Below are positions 1 to 10,836 of a DNA stretch of 64,000 bases, piece after piece. The notes under the pieces were generated by a model. The model was given only the letters and a program-made list of their open reading frames with translations. It was not told the origin of the DNA and searched no databases. The translations under genes were made by a program, and so were the position numbers. How positions within the stretch are numbered: the first letter of the stretch is position 1; each line of letters opens with the position of its first letter. Source of the DNA: Rhabdornis inornatus. Its lineage: Eukaryota > Chordata > Aves > Passeriformes > Rhabdornithidae. The stretch is taken from the NCBI GenBank assembly GCA_013397075.1, contig VWZS01009594.1:520694-584693 (forward strand), in the 5' to 3' direction.

Positions 1-7
1 TATATAT

Positions 8-222
8 CATAGAGTCATGGAATTGTCTGGGATGGAAACCCAAAGTGAGATGGAAAGCCCATCCAATCCCACCCCCTGCCATGGGCAGGGACACCTGCCA
101 CTCTCCCAGGCTGCTCCAGGCCCTGTCCAGCCTGGCCTGGGACACTTCCAGGGATCCAGGGGCAGCCACTGCTGCTCTGGGCATCCTGTGCCAGGGCCCC
201 CCAGAGGGAACAATTTCTTCCT
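8..222 (-). mobile_element. CR1 LINE 3' end fragment
   Basis: Reverse complement of the avian CR1 3' region. It begins with the tail (catagagtcatgg), then ctgccatgggcagggacacc and the cttccagggatccaggggcagcc phrase. Confidence 0.8.
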
Positions 223-225
223 TAT

Positions 226-270
226 CATAGAATCAGAGAACTGTTTGGCTTGGATGGGACCTTAAAGGTC
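226..270 (-). mobile_element. Very short CR1 tail
   Basis: catagaatcagagaactg, then gatgggaccttaaaggtc: the last 45 bases of a CR1, cut off by the GATA microsatellite. Confidence 0.65.
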
Positions 271-281
271 ATATATATATG

Positions 282-336
<55 letters not shown>

Positions 337-350
337 TAGGTAGATAATAG
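271..350 (+). repeat. AT and GATA/GACA microsatellite
   Basis: (AT)5, then about 11 GATA units and GACA units, then imperfect copies. Confidence 0.95.
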
Positions 351-788
351 AAAGAATAAAGATATATTCTAGAAATTCAGCTGTTAGGCTCTGTCTCTGT
401 GGGGTGCACTGACTGAAGTGCTGGGGTGCTGATGTTTTATAAATATACTACAGAAATACATAAATATCCTCTCTGTATACATATGTCTCAATGGGCGTAG
501 GTTTGTAATGTTTGTATGTTTCCTATTGAGAAAGAGCCAAAGTCACCTAGATGGGTAGATTTTAAAATGAGTGGGTCATCTTATCTCATCCCCTTGCATA
601 ACCTCACCTCAAGCAATGTGTGTGTCAGGGCAAGTCAAGAGCACGATTATCAGAGCAACCCAGTGCTGCTGCTGCTCCTCCGCAGGTAACGAAGCCCAAG
701 GTTTTAAAAGTGTGTGATGTTGGCTCATGAGTGTTTGTCTGGTGCTTAAAAGACTTTGCAGAAAGGGTTGATGTGAAGCTGTGTCTGG
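351..788. other. Unique intergenic DNA, nothing recognised
   Basis: No repeat family, exon or motif that I can support. Confidence 0.5.
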
Positions 789-1028
789 GATGTTTAGGAT
801 GGAGATCAGGAAAAGCTTCTTTCCCCCAGAGCGTGCTGGGCACTGCCCAGGCTCCCCAGGGAATGGTCCCAGTCCCGAGGCTGCCAGAGCTCCAGGAGTG
901 TTTGGACAGCACTGTCAAGTGACAGGGATGCACAGGGTGGGATTGTTGGGGTGTCTATGCAGGGTTGGGATGGGACTGGATGATCCTTGGGGGTCCCTTC
1001 CAACTTGGGATATTCCATGATTATATGA
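789..1028 (+). mobile_element. CR1-type LINE 3' end
   Basis: Shares the phrase tgctgggcactgcccaggct and the end ggatgatccttgggggtccc, then attccatgattatatga, with the copies at 59222 and 60395. Confidence 0.7.
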
Positions 1029-2661
1029 GAGAATGTCTTGGGATATTCATGGCTCTATAAGAGAAATTAATCCTAGCATTGGAAATTGGCTGGTTTCATC
1101 TCCCTGGGGTGGAGGATATGAAAACAAACAAATCCAGGCCTTTGTAGAATGGGTTTGATTCCGATTCTAATCTCAGTTACATCACACAGATGTTATCAAG
1201 TGCATGTGCCAGTGAAAATGCATCAATGGCTTCCCAAAGTTTTTCATCAGCTCTTCTGAATGCCAAGCAGTTCCAATTAATCTGAGATTGGCCCTGTGGG
1301 AATACGCTGCTGCACGGCTTCCTGTTGTCTTTGCCAAGACACGATCCAGCCGCTTGTGTTTGTGAGCAAGTTCTGCTTTCGGCTCTCACTGCGGGGCTAT
1401 CGCAGGAAACACATGGCAGGGCTGCCACGGGGAGCAGGGCCAGAGCTCCTCATGGCTGCTCATTTATGGGCTGGAGGATCCACTAAACATCTATTTGCCT
1501 TCTCTGCTGTGAGCTCAGCTGGGGATTTCAGTGCTCCTCCAATTGCCTGGAGGAGCTGAGTCTTGATCAGATTCTGCTGCAGAGACACCAAAGAGGAAAT
1601 GAGCACTGGGAAGACAAAGCTGAGATTATTAACAGTAGCCTCTGATTTTGGGTGGAGGGTGCTCAGTTTAAGGAAATTTGAGTATCCTTTTTCTTGTAGA
1701 TTACAGGATTTTTCTGGTTGTGATGATTCCCTAAAGGCTTTCCAAACTCAGCTCCCTAAAAATCACTTTTCTGGGAGTCACAGGTTGCACCAGAAACAGA
1801 TGTCACTCACCTCAGATATTTAGGAATATATTAGAGAATAAGCCCCAAATCATTGTCAGAATATTACAGTAGGCATGTGATGGTTTTCTTTCAAGCCCCA
1901 GTTCTGATAATTAAGCAGTAAGTGAAAAAATCAACTACTGTTTTTTGAAAAGGAATTGTTAATATATAGTTCATAGAGATCAGGCTCATGAGTTGTGAGA
2001 CGTCAAGAGTCTCTGAATATTCTTTGGTTTAACTGACTCTTAATCCAAAATGAGCAATACCTTCCTCCCAGGGAGCTGGTTCTAATTCAACTCTTTGTAG
2101 CCATTTGTCAAAAATATGTCCCAGCTACAACCGTTACTCATTAGCATTTGGCTCTAGGTACCCATCCTTTTGGGAGGGAATAGTGTGCTGGATTTTGTGA
2201 CCAGCATCTCAGGGGACTTTGTCTTTGCTAATGTATAGAGATCAGAGATGGGAAGTCAATGGATATTCCTGTGCACAGTATTTATGGAGTTTTCATACTC
2301 CATGGAGTATTTCAGCAGCAGGAGGGGCCAGCGCTGACATTCCCTGCAGGTTTTGCACTGCGTACAAAGAGGACTTTGTCCCTAGATAGCTGCCCTGGTC
2401 ACATCCCCCTGTGATGAGCAGTTTCACTATGAGCAGATAAAATGTTTGCTGCTAATGTCACATGCAGCCGAGCTGAGAAGTGCCAGGCAGGGTCCAAAAG
2501 TCACCCCGGCTTTCTGGGATTCCAAGCTGAGGTGTGCAGATCATTCCAAGATAACCCATGGCTTGTTGCAAGCAAGGCACCTGGAAAAAGGAATTTGGCT
2601 TTATGTTTCAGCTGAGAGAGCTGGTGGCTGAGCTTCCACTGCAGGGTTCTGGCAGCACTTC
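1029..2661. other. Unique intergenic DNA, nothing recognised
   Basis: Mixed composition. Short open frames only, none resembling a known family. Confidence 0.5.
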
Positions 2662-2965
2662 ACAAAATCACAGAATCATTCATGTCAGAAAAGACCTTTA
2701 GGATCATCAAGTCCAACCATCAACCCCGTACCACCACTAAACCATGGCATGATGTGCCACATCCACACACTTTTCAATCATTCCAGGGATGTGACCCCAC
2801 CACTGTCCTGGGCAGGCTGTGCCAAGGCTGAACAACCCTTTCTGGGAATAGCTTTTCCCTAATATCCAACCTAAACGTCCCCTGGCACAACCTGAGGCCA
2901 TTCCTCTTGTCTCATCACTTGTTACCTGGGAGAGGAGACTGATCCTTACCTGGCTGGAGCCTCCC
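2662..2965 (-). mobile_element. CR1 LINE 3' end, older subfamily
   Basis: tcacagaatcattcatg, then aagacctttaggatcatcaa and gtccaaccatcaaccc, followed by the internal phrase ttccctaatatccaacctaa. Confidence 0.8.
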
Positions 2966-3195
2966 AGCTTTGCAGGTCTCCTTGTGTGGGACAGCACTGG
3001 CTTTATTCCCTACATCTGCTTTGTTCCTTCCACAGCAGAGCACAGCACTCACTGGGCAGGCTGGCTACAGGCACGTTTGATTGCAGGAATTAATCCAGTT
3101 AGCAATTTTTGAAGGCCACAGGATGAGGACACAAACTGAGTTGCTTACTTGGGTTTCAGAGTTTCCTCTTCCCCAAATTGCAGTAGTCTATAAAT

Positions 3196-3312
3196 CATAG
3201 AACCACAGAATGGTTTATGTAGGAAGGGACCTTAACCATCTCATTCCACCCCCTGCCATGGGCAGAGACACCTCCCACTATTCCAGGTTGCTCCAAACCC
3301 ATCCAACCTTCC
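3196..3312 (-). mobile_element. CR1 LINE 3' end, short
   Basis: catagaaccacagaatgg, aagggaccttaaccatc and ctgccatgggcagagacacc. Confidence 0.78.
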
Positions 3313-3337
3313 AGAAAACTGTAATATATGAATAAAT

Positions 3338-3410
3338 GATCATTTATATGAATAATATGACCACATATATGTCCAAATATGACCATTTATATGAATACAT
3401 GTGACCAATA
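3338..3410 (+). repeat. Imperfect AT-rich direct repeat
   Basis: Two diverged copies of gaycatttatatgaata about 43 bp apart, in AT-rich DNA beside the CR1 end. Confidence 0.5.
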
Positions 3411-3597
3411 ATGACACAATATATTAATAAATTATCAGTTTCTTGTCCATCTCTCTCCTTCCTTAGTCCAGACGGAGGGCAGGAAGGGGAACAACATCAT
3501 ATCTGTGCTCCTGCATCTTAGACAAGACCTTGTCGTCGTGCTGGGACTGATTTTTGCTGGACAATGAAGCCAAGGGCTGGAATGTGTCTCCTATGAC

Positions 3598-3990
3598 GGG
3601 CTGAGAGAGCTGTGGTTCAGCCTGGAGAAGAGAAGCTCCAGGGAGACCTCAGAGCCCCTTCCAGTGCCTAAAGGGGCTCTAGGAGAGCTGGAGAGGGACT
3701 TGGGATAACAGCCTGGAGGGACAGGACACAGGGAATGGCTTCCCACTGCCAGAGGGCAGGGATGGATGGGATATTGGGAAGGAATTGTTCCCTGTGAGGG
3801 GGCTGAGGCCCTGGCCCAGGTTGCCCAGAGCAGCAGTGGCTGCCCTTGGATCCCTGGAAGTGTCCAAGGCCAGGTTAGACAGAGCTTGGAGCAGCCTGGG
3901 GCAGTGGAAAGTGTCCTTGCCATGGCAGGTGTGGCACTGGGTGGAGTTTTATGTCCCTTCCCACCCAAACCATTCTGGGATTCCGTGGTT
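3598..3990 (+). mobile_element. CR1 LINE 3' end
   Basis: Runs from ggttcagcctggagaag through cactgccagagggcaggga and ccctggaagtgtccaaggcc to cacccaaaccattctgggat. Confidence 0.85.
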
Positions 3991-5370
3991 TACAGATCCC
4001 AGGGACAGGGCTGGTGTTACTTGGAGCAAAGCCCCAGCACAGGGGCTGAGGGAGGAGGCTTTGGGCAGTGTGAGGTGACCTGGCTGTCAGACCCAGCTGT
4101 GTCTGCGGGCAGGGCAGGGGGGCTGCCCTGGGCTGGCGCTTCAGGCACCGTGAGCAGAGCCCGCCGCCCCTCTCAGTGCTGTTCCCTGCCTGCTCAGGCT
4201 GAGCTCAGCCCTCATCCCCTGCTCACACTGTGCTGAAGCAGCAGGGCTGGCTCCGGGACAAGGCCTTGGGAACCTCTGTGCTTCCAGCACTGCAGATGTG
4301 GGCTTTGGAACAAATCTTAGATGGACAAACGGCGTGGGAGTGAGCCCACACAGCTCCAGGCATTTCAGCTCTGCAGTCGCTGTCGAATGCCAGAGTGTGG
4401 GATCTTGTTGCGAAATATCCTGAGTTCCGTGTCTGCCAGGTGTGCAGGATCCCCTGTCTGTGCACAGCCTCTCCCCCAGCTTCCTGCAATCCCTGCTCAG
4501 CTTCCTGCGAGCCTGGGATGCTCCGAGCCCTCAGGCAGGGTGGGCAGCAGGACACGCTCCCTGCGGAGTGGAACAAGAGCAGAGGAAATCCCGAGCACAG
4601 GGAGCGCTGCGAGGGCTCAGCTGTCGGCGGCTGCTGCAGTGCAGCCTCCCTTCTGGGATGTTCCCTTCCATCCCAGCCTCTGGCCTGCACTTGAACCGTC
4701 TGAAATCCCGAGCAGCTCAGAAGCTCTTCTCTCTCACAGGCATTCGGATGGTCTCAGCCGAAGCCCAGCACTGCTGCCTGTGTGAGGCACTTCTCGCCGG
4801 TTCTGCCCAGTGCTCATCCCCTGCCGTGAGAGCAGGTCGGCACAGCTCCATGTTCCCATGGCTCCTCCTCCTCCGAGCCTCTCCGGGACCTGCGCAAGGG
4901 ACGTGGAGCTGCCATGCTCGGTATCCTCCGAGCAGATTTCTTTACCTGGCTGCTACATCCTGTTCCCAGGTTCCTGTCTCATTCCCGGCTGTCACCCTGC
5001 CTGAACATCTCTGCCACCACCTGGGGCCTCACTAGTACTGTTTACAGTTCTAATGGCAGTCACTAATTTTCTCTGATTGGAAATACAAGTAAACGTTGGA
5101 AACACTCACAAATTTTCTCCTGTTTCTCATCTGTGGTGTCTAATGAGAGACATAAAAACAGAAAAGCAAAGGCTTTTCCCTTCCTCCTAACTACAGCCCT
5201 GCTAGAGACATTCCAGCTCCAGAGCATTAGTCAGTGTTGACTCTGGGTATGCTGTCCCTCTCCCGATGTCCCCAGACTCCCACACAGCTCCTTAGTCCAG
5301 TGACACCTCCCTTACTGCTCTCTGCATGCTCCCTCCCACAACTCTGCTGATCTCCTGCTGTTAAAGTCTT
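3991..5370. other. GC-rich unique DNA, no gene recognised
   Basis: Several open frames of 150-200 codons overlap in different frames (4223-5035), but none shows a family motif, splice structure or start context. I treat them as chance in GC-rich DNA. Confidence 0.5.
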
Positions 5371-5581
5371 ACATCCATCCACCATCCACATCCATCCATC
5401 CATCATCCATCCATCATCCATCCATCCATCCATCATCCATCCATCATCCATCCATCCATCCATCATCCATCCATCCATCCATCCATCCATCCATCCATCC
5501 ATCATCCATCCACATCCATCCATCCATCCATCCATCCATCCATCATCCATCCATCCATCCATCCATCCATCCATCCATCCA
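5371..5581 (+). repeat. ATCC/CATC tetranucleotide microsatellite, about 210 bp
   Basis: Nearly pure CATC/CCAT units with periodic single-base slips (catcatcc). Confidence 0.97.
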
Positions 5582-6608
5582 CCTCTTTATTTCCCAGTGA
5601 CCCCATGCCCATAGACAGAAAGCCCTCACAAACGTCAGAGCTTTAACTCCCTGTTTTTGTTTCATTTTTAACTTCCCGGGAGAAGGATGATCTTGGTGGA
5701 GGGAGCCCAGCTTGGTGTGGGCCTCATTCCTGCTGTCATGTGTGAAAAGAGATGGAAAGAAATACATCAGAGGCCCAGAGCTGGGCATGGAACATGGGCA
5801 GTATGTCCAAAGTAATCCCATCTGCAGGAGCCTACAAGAAGCCATTCGTTCTCCTGGAGCCCAAAAAGGAGAACAATTTCCTTCACCCGGTTTGACAGCA
5901 AGGGGTCACTGGGGAGATATCCAGAGACAGAGCCATCAGGGCTGAAGGCAGGAGAACCACAATTAATATTAGGTCGCAAAACCCAACACCTGGATATATT
6001 CCACCTGGAGTATCTTTCCTTTCCTAACACCAAAAATGTCCCTTTACCAAACAGCCTGAGAGGTCACAGGCAGCATTATCTGGGCTGAGAATGCAGGGCT
6101 TGTGAGGCACCTCCAGCTGCTGTGCCAGTAAATCCTGGTAAGAACAATTCAGCAGAAGCTTAGTCAGCCAGAGCCCAGGATGGAACAAGGGCATGGCACG
6201 AAGTCAATTTTACACAGACCCTTAAAGCAGCAGTTCTCCAGAAGTAGCAGATAAATCCAATGTCAAAGACTGGAATTTCTAATGAAATTAAACTAGACTG
6301 TAAAAAATGTGTAAAAATGGAAATGGGCTAAAAAATCCATCAGACATTTGTTATTAATCCAACAGAAAAATGCATGTGATGCTTTAAAGGGAATTATGTA
6401 ATAATCTGGTCAAAATAACAAAGCCTTTAAAGTGTCCTGTGGGATGGGGATTCTGTCTGCAGGTGGGATCTGTAGGGAGATAAAGAGGAAATTCAGCTGA
6501 ATGGCAAAGGTAACATGGAGCCAGCTCCCTGTGATTGCTCCTCTGGGACTGCCAGCCTACAGCTGGGCTCCCACAGCCCCACACCTGGGCTCCTGCAGCA
6601 CTGGCACA
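5582..6608. other. Unique intergenic DNA, nothing recognised
   Basis: No supported feature. Confidence 0.5.
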
Positions 6609-6788
6609 CAATGCCCAGAGCAGCAGTGGCTGCTCCATCCCTGGAAGAGTCCAAGGCCAGGTTGGACAGGGCTTGGAGCAACCTGGGATAGTGGAAGGTG
6701 TCCTTGTCCATGGCAGGGGGGTGGAACTGGTGGTGTTCAAGGCCCCTTCCCACCCAAACCATTCCATGATTCTATTTTATGATTCTCA
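6609..6788 (+). mobile_element. CR1 LINE 3' end
   Basis: gcccagagcagcagtggctg through caaggccaggttggacaggg to aaaccattccatgattctat. Confidence 0.82.
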
Positions 6789-6834
6789 TGCAGTTGAAGT
6801 TGTCCCTGCTCTTTTCAAAGGGTTGGATGCTGCC

Positions 6835-7926
6835 TGTGGTGGGTTGGCCCTGGCTGGACACTGGGTGCCCCCAAAGCCACTCTGTCACTCCCCTCAGCTG
6901 AATAGGAGAGAGAAAATAGAGCTAAAGGCTTGTGGGTGGAGATAAGGACAGGGAGGTGTCACTCAGCCAGGTCCATCATGGGCAAAACAGACTCAACTCA
7001 AGGAAATGAGTTTAATTTGTTCCAAATCAAATCAGAAATAAAACTAAATCATAAAGCATCTTCCCCCCACCACTCTCTTCTTCTCAGGCTCATCTTCACT
7101 CCTCAATTCTCCATCTCTTCCCCTCCAGCAGTGCAAGGGGATGGGGAATGGGCATTAAAGTCACATCATCACACGTTGCTTCTGCTGCTCCTTCCTCCTC
7201 CTCAGGGGCAAGACTCCTCACACTCTTCCCCTGTGAGTCCCTCCCACAGAAGACAATCTTACAGGAACTTCTCCAGCATGAGTCTTTCCCACAGGCTGCA
7301 GTTTTTCACAAACTGCTGCAGTGAAGGTCCCTTTCCACAGGGTCAGTCCTTCAGGAACTGGCTGCTCCAGTGTGGGTCCCCTCAAAGGTCACAAGTCCTG
7401 CCAGGAAAGCTGCTCCAGTGTGGGCTCTGCTCTTCACAGGGTCACAGGTCCCTGCCAGGACCCTGCTCCTGCATGGGCTTCACACAAGGCCTCTCTTGGG
7501 CATCCCCCTGCTCCAGCCTGGGCTCCTCCAGGGGCTGCAGCTGCATCTCTGCACCCCTATGCCCTCAACTGGCTGCAGGGGCACAGCTGCCTCACCTCAG
7601 TTTTCACTATGGGCTGCAGAGGAATCTCAGATCCAGAGCCTGGACCAACGCCTGCTCCTCCTTCTGCTCTGACCTGGGGGTCTGCTGAGCTGCTCCTCTC
7701 ACATCTTCTCACCCCTCTCTGGCTGCCATTCTGCAGGTGGATATTTTTCCCTGCTTCTTAACTCTGTTTTCCCAGAGGTGCTGCCACCATCATTACTGGG
7801 CTCAGCCTTGGCCATGAGGAGCCCTCTGGCACTGGCTCTGCTAGACATGGGGGAAGCTTCCATCAGCTTCTCACTGAAGCCACCCCTGTAGCCCCTCACT
7901 ACCAAAATCTGTCCATGCAAAGCCCT
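6835..7926 (+). mobile_element. Solo LTR of an avian endogenous retrovirus, about 1.1 kb
   Basis: Starts TGTGGTGGGTTGGCCCTGGC. It contains the series of tgctccagtgtgggtcc and ctgcagtttttcacaaactg phrases and a CTTCTCACTGAAGCCACCCCTG end region, which I recognise from long songbird LTRs. No gag, pol or env sequence follows, so it is a recombined solo LTR. TGCC occurs just before it (6831-6834) and just after it (7927-7930), a possible 4 bp target-site duplication. The right flank continues as a CR1 end, so the LTR seems to have landed in an older CR1. Orientation and exact ends are not certain. Confidence 0.7.
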
Positions 7927-7930
7927 TGCC

Positions 7931-7979
7931 ATGACCTGCAAAGGTCCCTCCCAACCCAAATTTTTCCATGATTCCATGG
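7931..7979 (+). mobile_element. CR1 3' terminus, right of the LTR
   Basis: gacctgcaaaggtccctccc, then aacccaaatttttccatgat: the last bases of a CR1 interrupted by the LTR. Confidence 0.6.
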
Positions 7980-8218
7980 CACAGCCCAGGCCCATTTCAG
8001 CACAGCCAATACCTGCCAGGCGCCTGTGATATCTCAGCCTTTGGAACATTTTGATTCCTCCACTTGCTCTCTGGAGCTCACATGTGACATTCTGCCATTA
8101 ACATTGGTAGCACAGATGAGAGCTCTGGTGGGAGCAGTGTGTGCACCAGAGAGGTGATTCCATGACCTGTCATGCTTTCAGGGGAAGCTCAGGGCTGGTT
8201 GTGCCTGTGGAGAAGCCC
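7980..8218. other. Unique intergenic DNA, nothing recognised
   Basis: No supported feature. Confidence 0.45.
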
Positions 8219-8292
8219 GGAATCACAGAATAGTTTGAATAGTTTGGCTTGGAAAGCACCATAAAGGTCACCCAGTTCCACACCCCTAAGGG
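8219..8292 (-). mobile_element. CR1 3' terminus, short
   Basis: aatcacagaatagtttgaat and aaagcaccataaaggtcacc. Confidence 0.65.
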
Positions 8293-8789
8293 GTTAAATC
8301 TGCAGCATTCCAGCCCACAGTTCCAGCCCAGCCCAGCCCAGCTGGGCTTTCCCAGAGTTCAGTTGTTGATTTCCCACAGGTGAAGTCACACCTTTCCTTC
8401 TGTTCCCAGCTTTGCAGAGCCGAGGTGTTTGTGTTCACAGGCTGTGCTGCTCACACAAGGAACCCAGTATCAAGAGCAACAAAATAGTAGTGGGCTGGAA
8501 AAACACAACAGGGACCCCCACGGTGAATCTGCTGGGTCTGCAGACAAACAAATTCACACTCTGCAGAGGACACGGCTTTGGCTCCAGGGCTAAACCAGCC
8601 CATTCCCAAAGGGCTTCTTCTGTCCTAAACCCATGTCCTTCTGGTTAGACACTCCTCCCCTCCCCGGGGAGTTCTCGGTCAGAAAAATATTTCCATCTGT
8701 CATTGTGAGGTTGCCTGAATTGTTGGTAACTTAATAAATGCAAGAAAGAGTCAGCTCAGACTGTTAAAAATCTGAAGTCTTCAAGTAGG
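8293..8789. other. Unique intergenic DNA, nothing recognised
   Basis: No supported feature. Confidence 0.45.
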
Positions 8790-9130
8790 GAGCCAGGCTG
8801 GGAGAGCTGGGGGTGTTCAGCCTGGAGAAGAGGAGGCTCCAGGGAGAGCTTAGAGCCCCTTGCAGTGCTTAGAGTCTCCAAGAGAGCTGGGGAGAAACTT
8901 GGGACAAGGGCCTGGATTGACAGGATAAGTGGAATGGCTTCCCTCTGTCAGGGTAGATGGGATATTGGGATGGAATTCATGGGGAGGCCCTGGGGTGCCC
9001 AGAGCAGCTGTGGCTGCCCCATCCCTGGAAGTGCCCAAGGCAGGAGTGGAAGGTGTCGCTGCCCATGGCAGGGAGTGGGAACAAGATGATCTTTAAGGTC
9101 CCTTTGATCCAAACCATCCCATGATTCTAG
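8790..9130 (+). mobile_element. CR1 LINE 3' end
   Basis: gtgttcagcctggagaagag through atgggatattgggatggaat to aaccatcccatgattctag. Confidence 0.85.
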
Positions 9131-10387
9131 ATTGAGTTTAACTGAGAAAAATTAAGCAGTGACTCGATCGTGTTCCCCAGTGGAGATTCTGATGTTAGAG
9201 AACATTTATTTCACCAACAGGAACGCCAGTGCCAACAGCCAAGAGGAGGAAAGAGGCAAATCCAGGCTGGCACAGAGAGCAGGAAAGGCTCATTGAATCC
9301 AGTTTAACTCCATCAATGGACCAAAATGAAGTGTCTGTCTCAGCTTTACCATGTCCCACAGTAATTCCTGCATTAAAATAAACGGCTCCTGCCACAACAT
9401 GGAATTGCAGCGCAGATAAGCTCACGTTTGTGTCCCCTCCCCTCCCCGCCCGTGTCGTGTTACACTGTCACTGGTTTGACTCAGAGACGAACTCTCCGGT
9501 TTGGCTCGTGTAACACCAGCCAACAAAAAGAGCTCATTCATCAACGGGATCCCAAGATGCTCTTGCAACATCACGGGGAAAAGCTGCTGCTTTGCCAAGT
9601 TTAGACGGGGACCTGATTCTCTCCTCTGTGCACCAGGCTCAGACATGTCTTAACAGATCAAGGAATTGTCATAGATAAGAGCAGACACTCTTGTATTATA
9701 TAGAAGCAGCTCCTACCCTGTGAGGTTAAGGAAAAGGTTCTTCTTTTTTAATGTAGAAGTACACTTTTAAAAATCACTTCTAAAAAAAATAAGAAATCAA
9801 TGTGTTTCTTAAGAAAAACAGGTCTGAGGAGAATCTTTCGTCCCCTCCTGTCCCTCACAGGACATTCATTCTCCCCCCTCTCCCAGAGGCATTTGTAGAC
9901 AGGCTGTAGACAGCCTGGACAGGGCTGTGTCACCTGGAGCCACATGCATTCTCCCATGTTCTTTCAGCAGGATGCAGAATTTCACTGCTGGTCTCACCAA
10001 AGCTGCACAGCCCATTTTCAAAAATTCAAAGATCGTTTTCAGGAATTCAAAGATCGCTTTCACCAGTGATACCATTTTCAGGACTGTGCCCTCAGCTCCT
10101 GAGAACTGGGAACAGCATCTCTGTTAGCAGCTCTGTATTTGTCCAGTTAAGAGTGAAGAGTGAAGCAATACCTGCGAACAGCTGCAACCACTGGGATGGA
10201 TCCTCGTCCCACCTTCCTGCAGCATCACCCACTGGGATGTGTTTGATTCATGAGCTGGTCTGGGACCCCAACCCTTGAATCACCTGTGCTGTGACCATTC
10301 CAACCTGCATGTGGCACAAAGACTTGTCCAAGGGATACCTTGAGTTTTCCTCAAAGAACTGTAGAGGGTTCACCTTCCAGGGAAAGG
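9131..10387. other. Unique intergenic DNA
   Basis: Includes a 21 bp tandem pair (listed separately) and a moderately CpG-rich stretch at 9420-9620. No exon recognised. Confidence 0.5.
10015..10056 (+). repeat. 21 bp tandem duplication
   Basis: ttttcaaaaattcaaagatcg followed directly by a copy differing at two positions (ttttcaggaattc...). Confidence 0.75.
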
Positions 10388-10836
10388 ATTCCAGAGAAAG
10401 GAACAGAGCTGGGAAGGGTCTGGAGCACCAGGAGCAGCTGAGGGAGCTGGGGGGGCTCAGCCTGGAGAAAAGGAGGCTCAGGGGGAACCTTCTGGCTCTG
10501 CACAGCTCCCTGAGAGGAGGGGACAGCCGGGGTGGGGGGGTGGGTCAGGCTCTGCTCCAAGGGAAAAAGGGACAGGACAAAAAGAAACAGCCTCAAGTTG
10601 TGGCAGGGAAGGGTCAGCTTGGATGTTGGGGAAAATTTCATCATGGAAAAGTTGTCTCGCCTTGGTAGAGCCTGCTCAGGGCAGGGGCAGAGTCACCATG
10701 CCTGGAGTGACTTAAAAGGCATGTGAATGTGGCATATGGGGACATGGCTTAGTGGTGGCCTTGGCAGTGCTGGGAGAACAGTTGGACTCAATCTTAGAGG
10801 GCTTTTCCAACTGAAATGTTTCTACGGTTCTGTGAT
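10388..10836 (+). mobile_element. CR1 LINE 3' portion
   Basis: ggagcagctgagggagctgg, ctcagcctggagaaaagg, ctgctccaagggaaaaaggg and the tail tttctacggttctgtgatg. Confidence 0.8.

Noticed and set aside
3598..3990. Open frames in CR1 pieces across the window
   Set aside because: They come from the CR1 3' untranslated end and are not reverse transcriptase.
4223..5035. Overlapping 150-200 codon frames on both strands
   Set aside because: Several frames open at once in GC-rich DNA; no conserved motif or splice pattern.
5227..5574. Open frame of repeated MDGW residues
   Set aside because: Direct reading of the ATCC microsatellite.
6930..7688. 252-codon open frame
   Set aside because: Lies wholly inside the solo LTR and does not resemble any retroviral protein.
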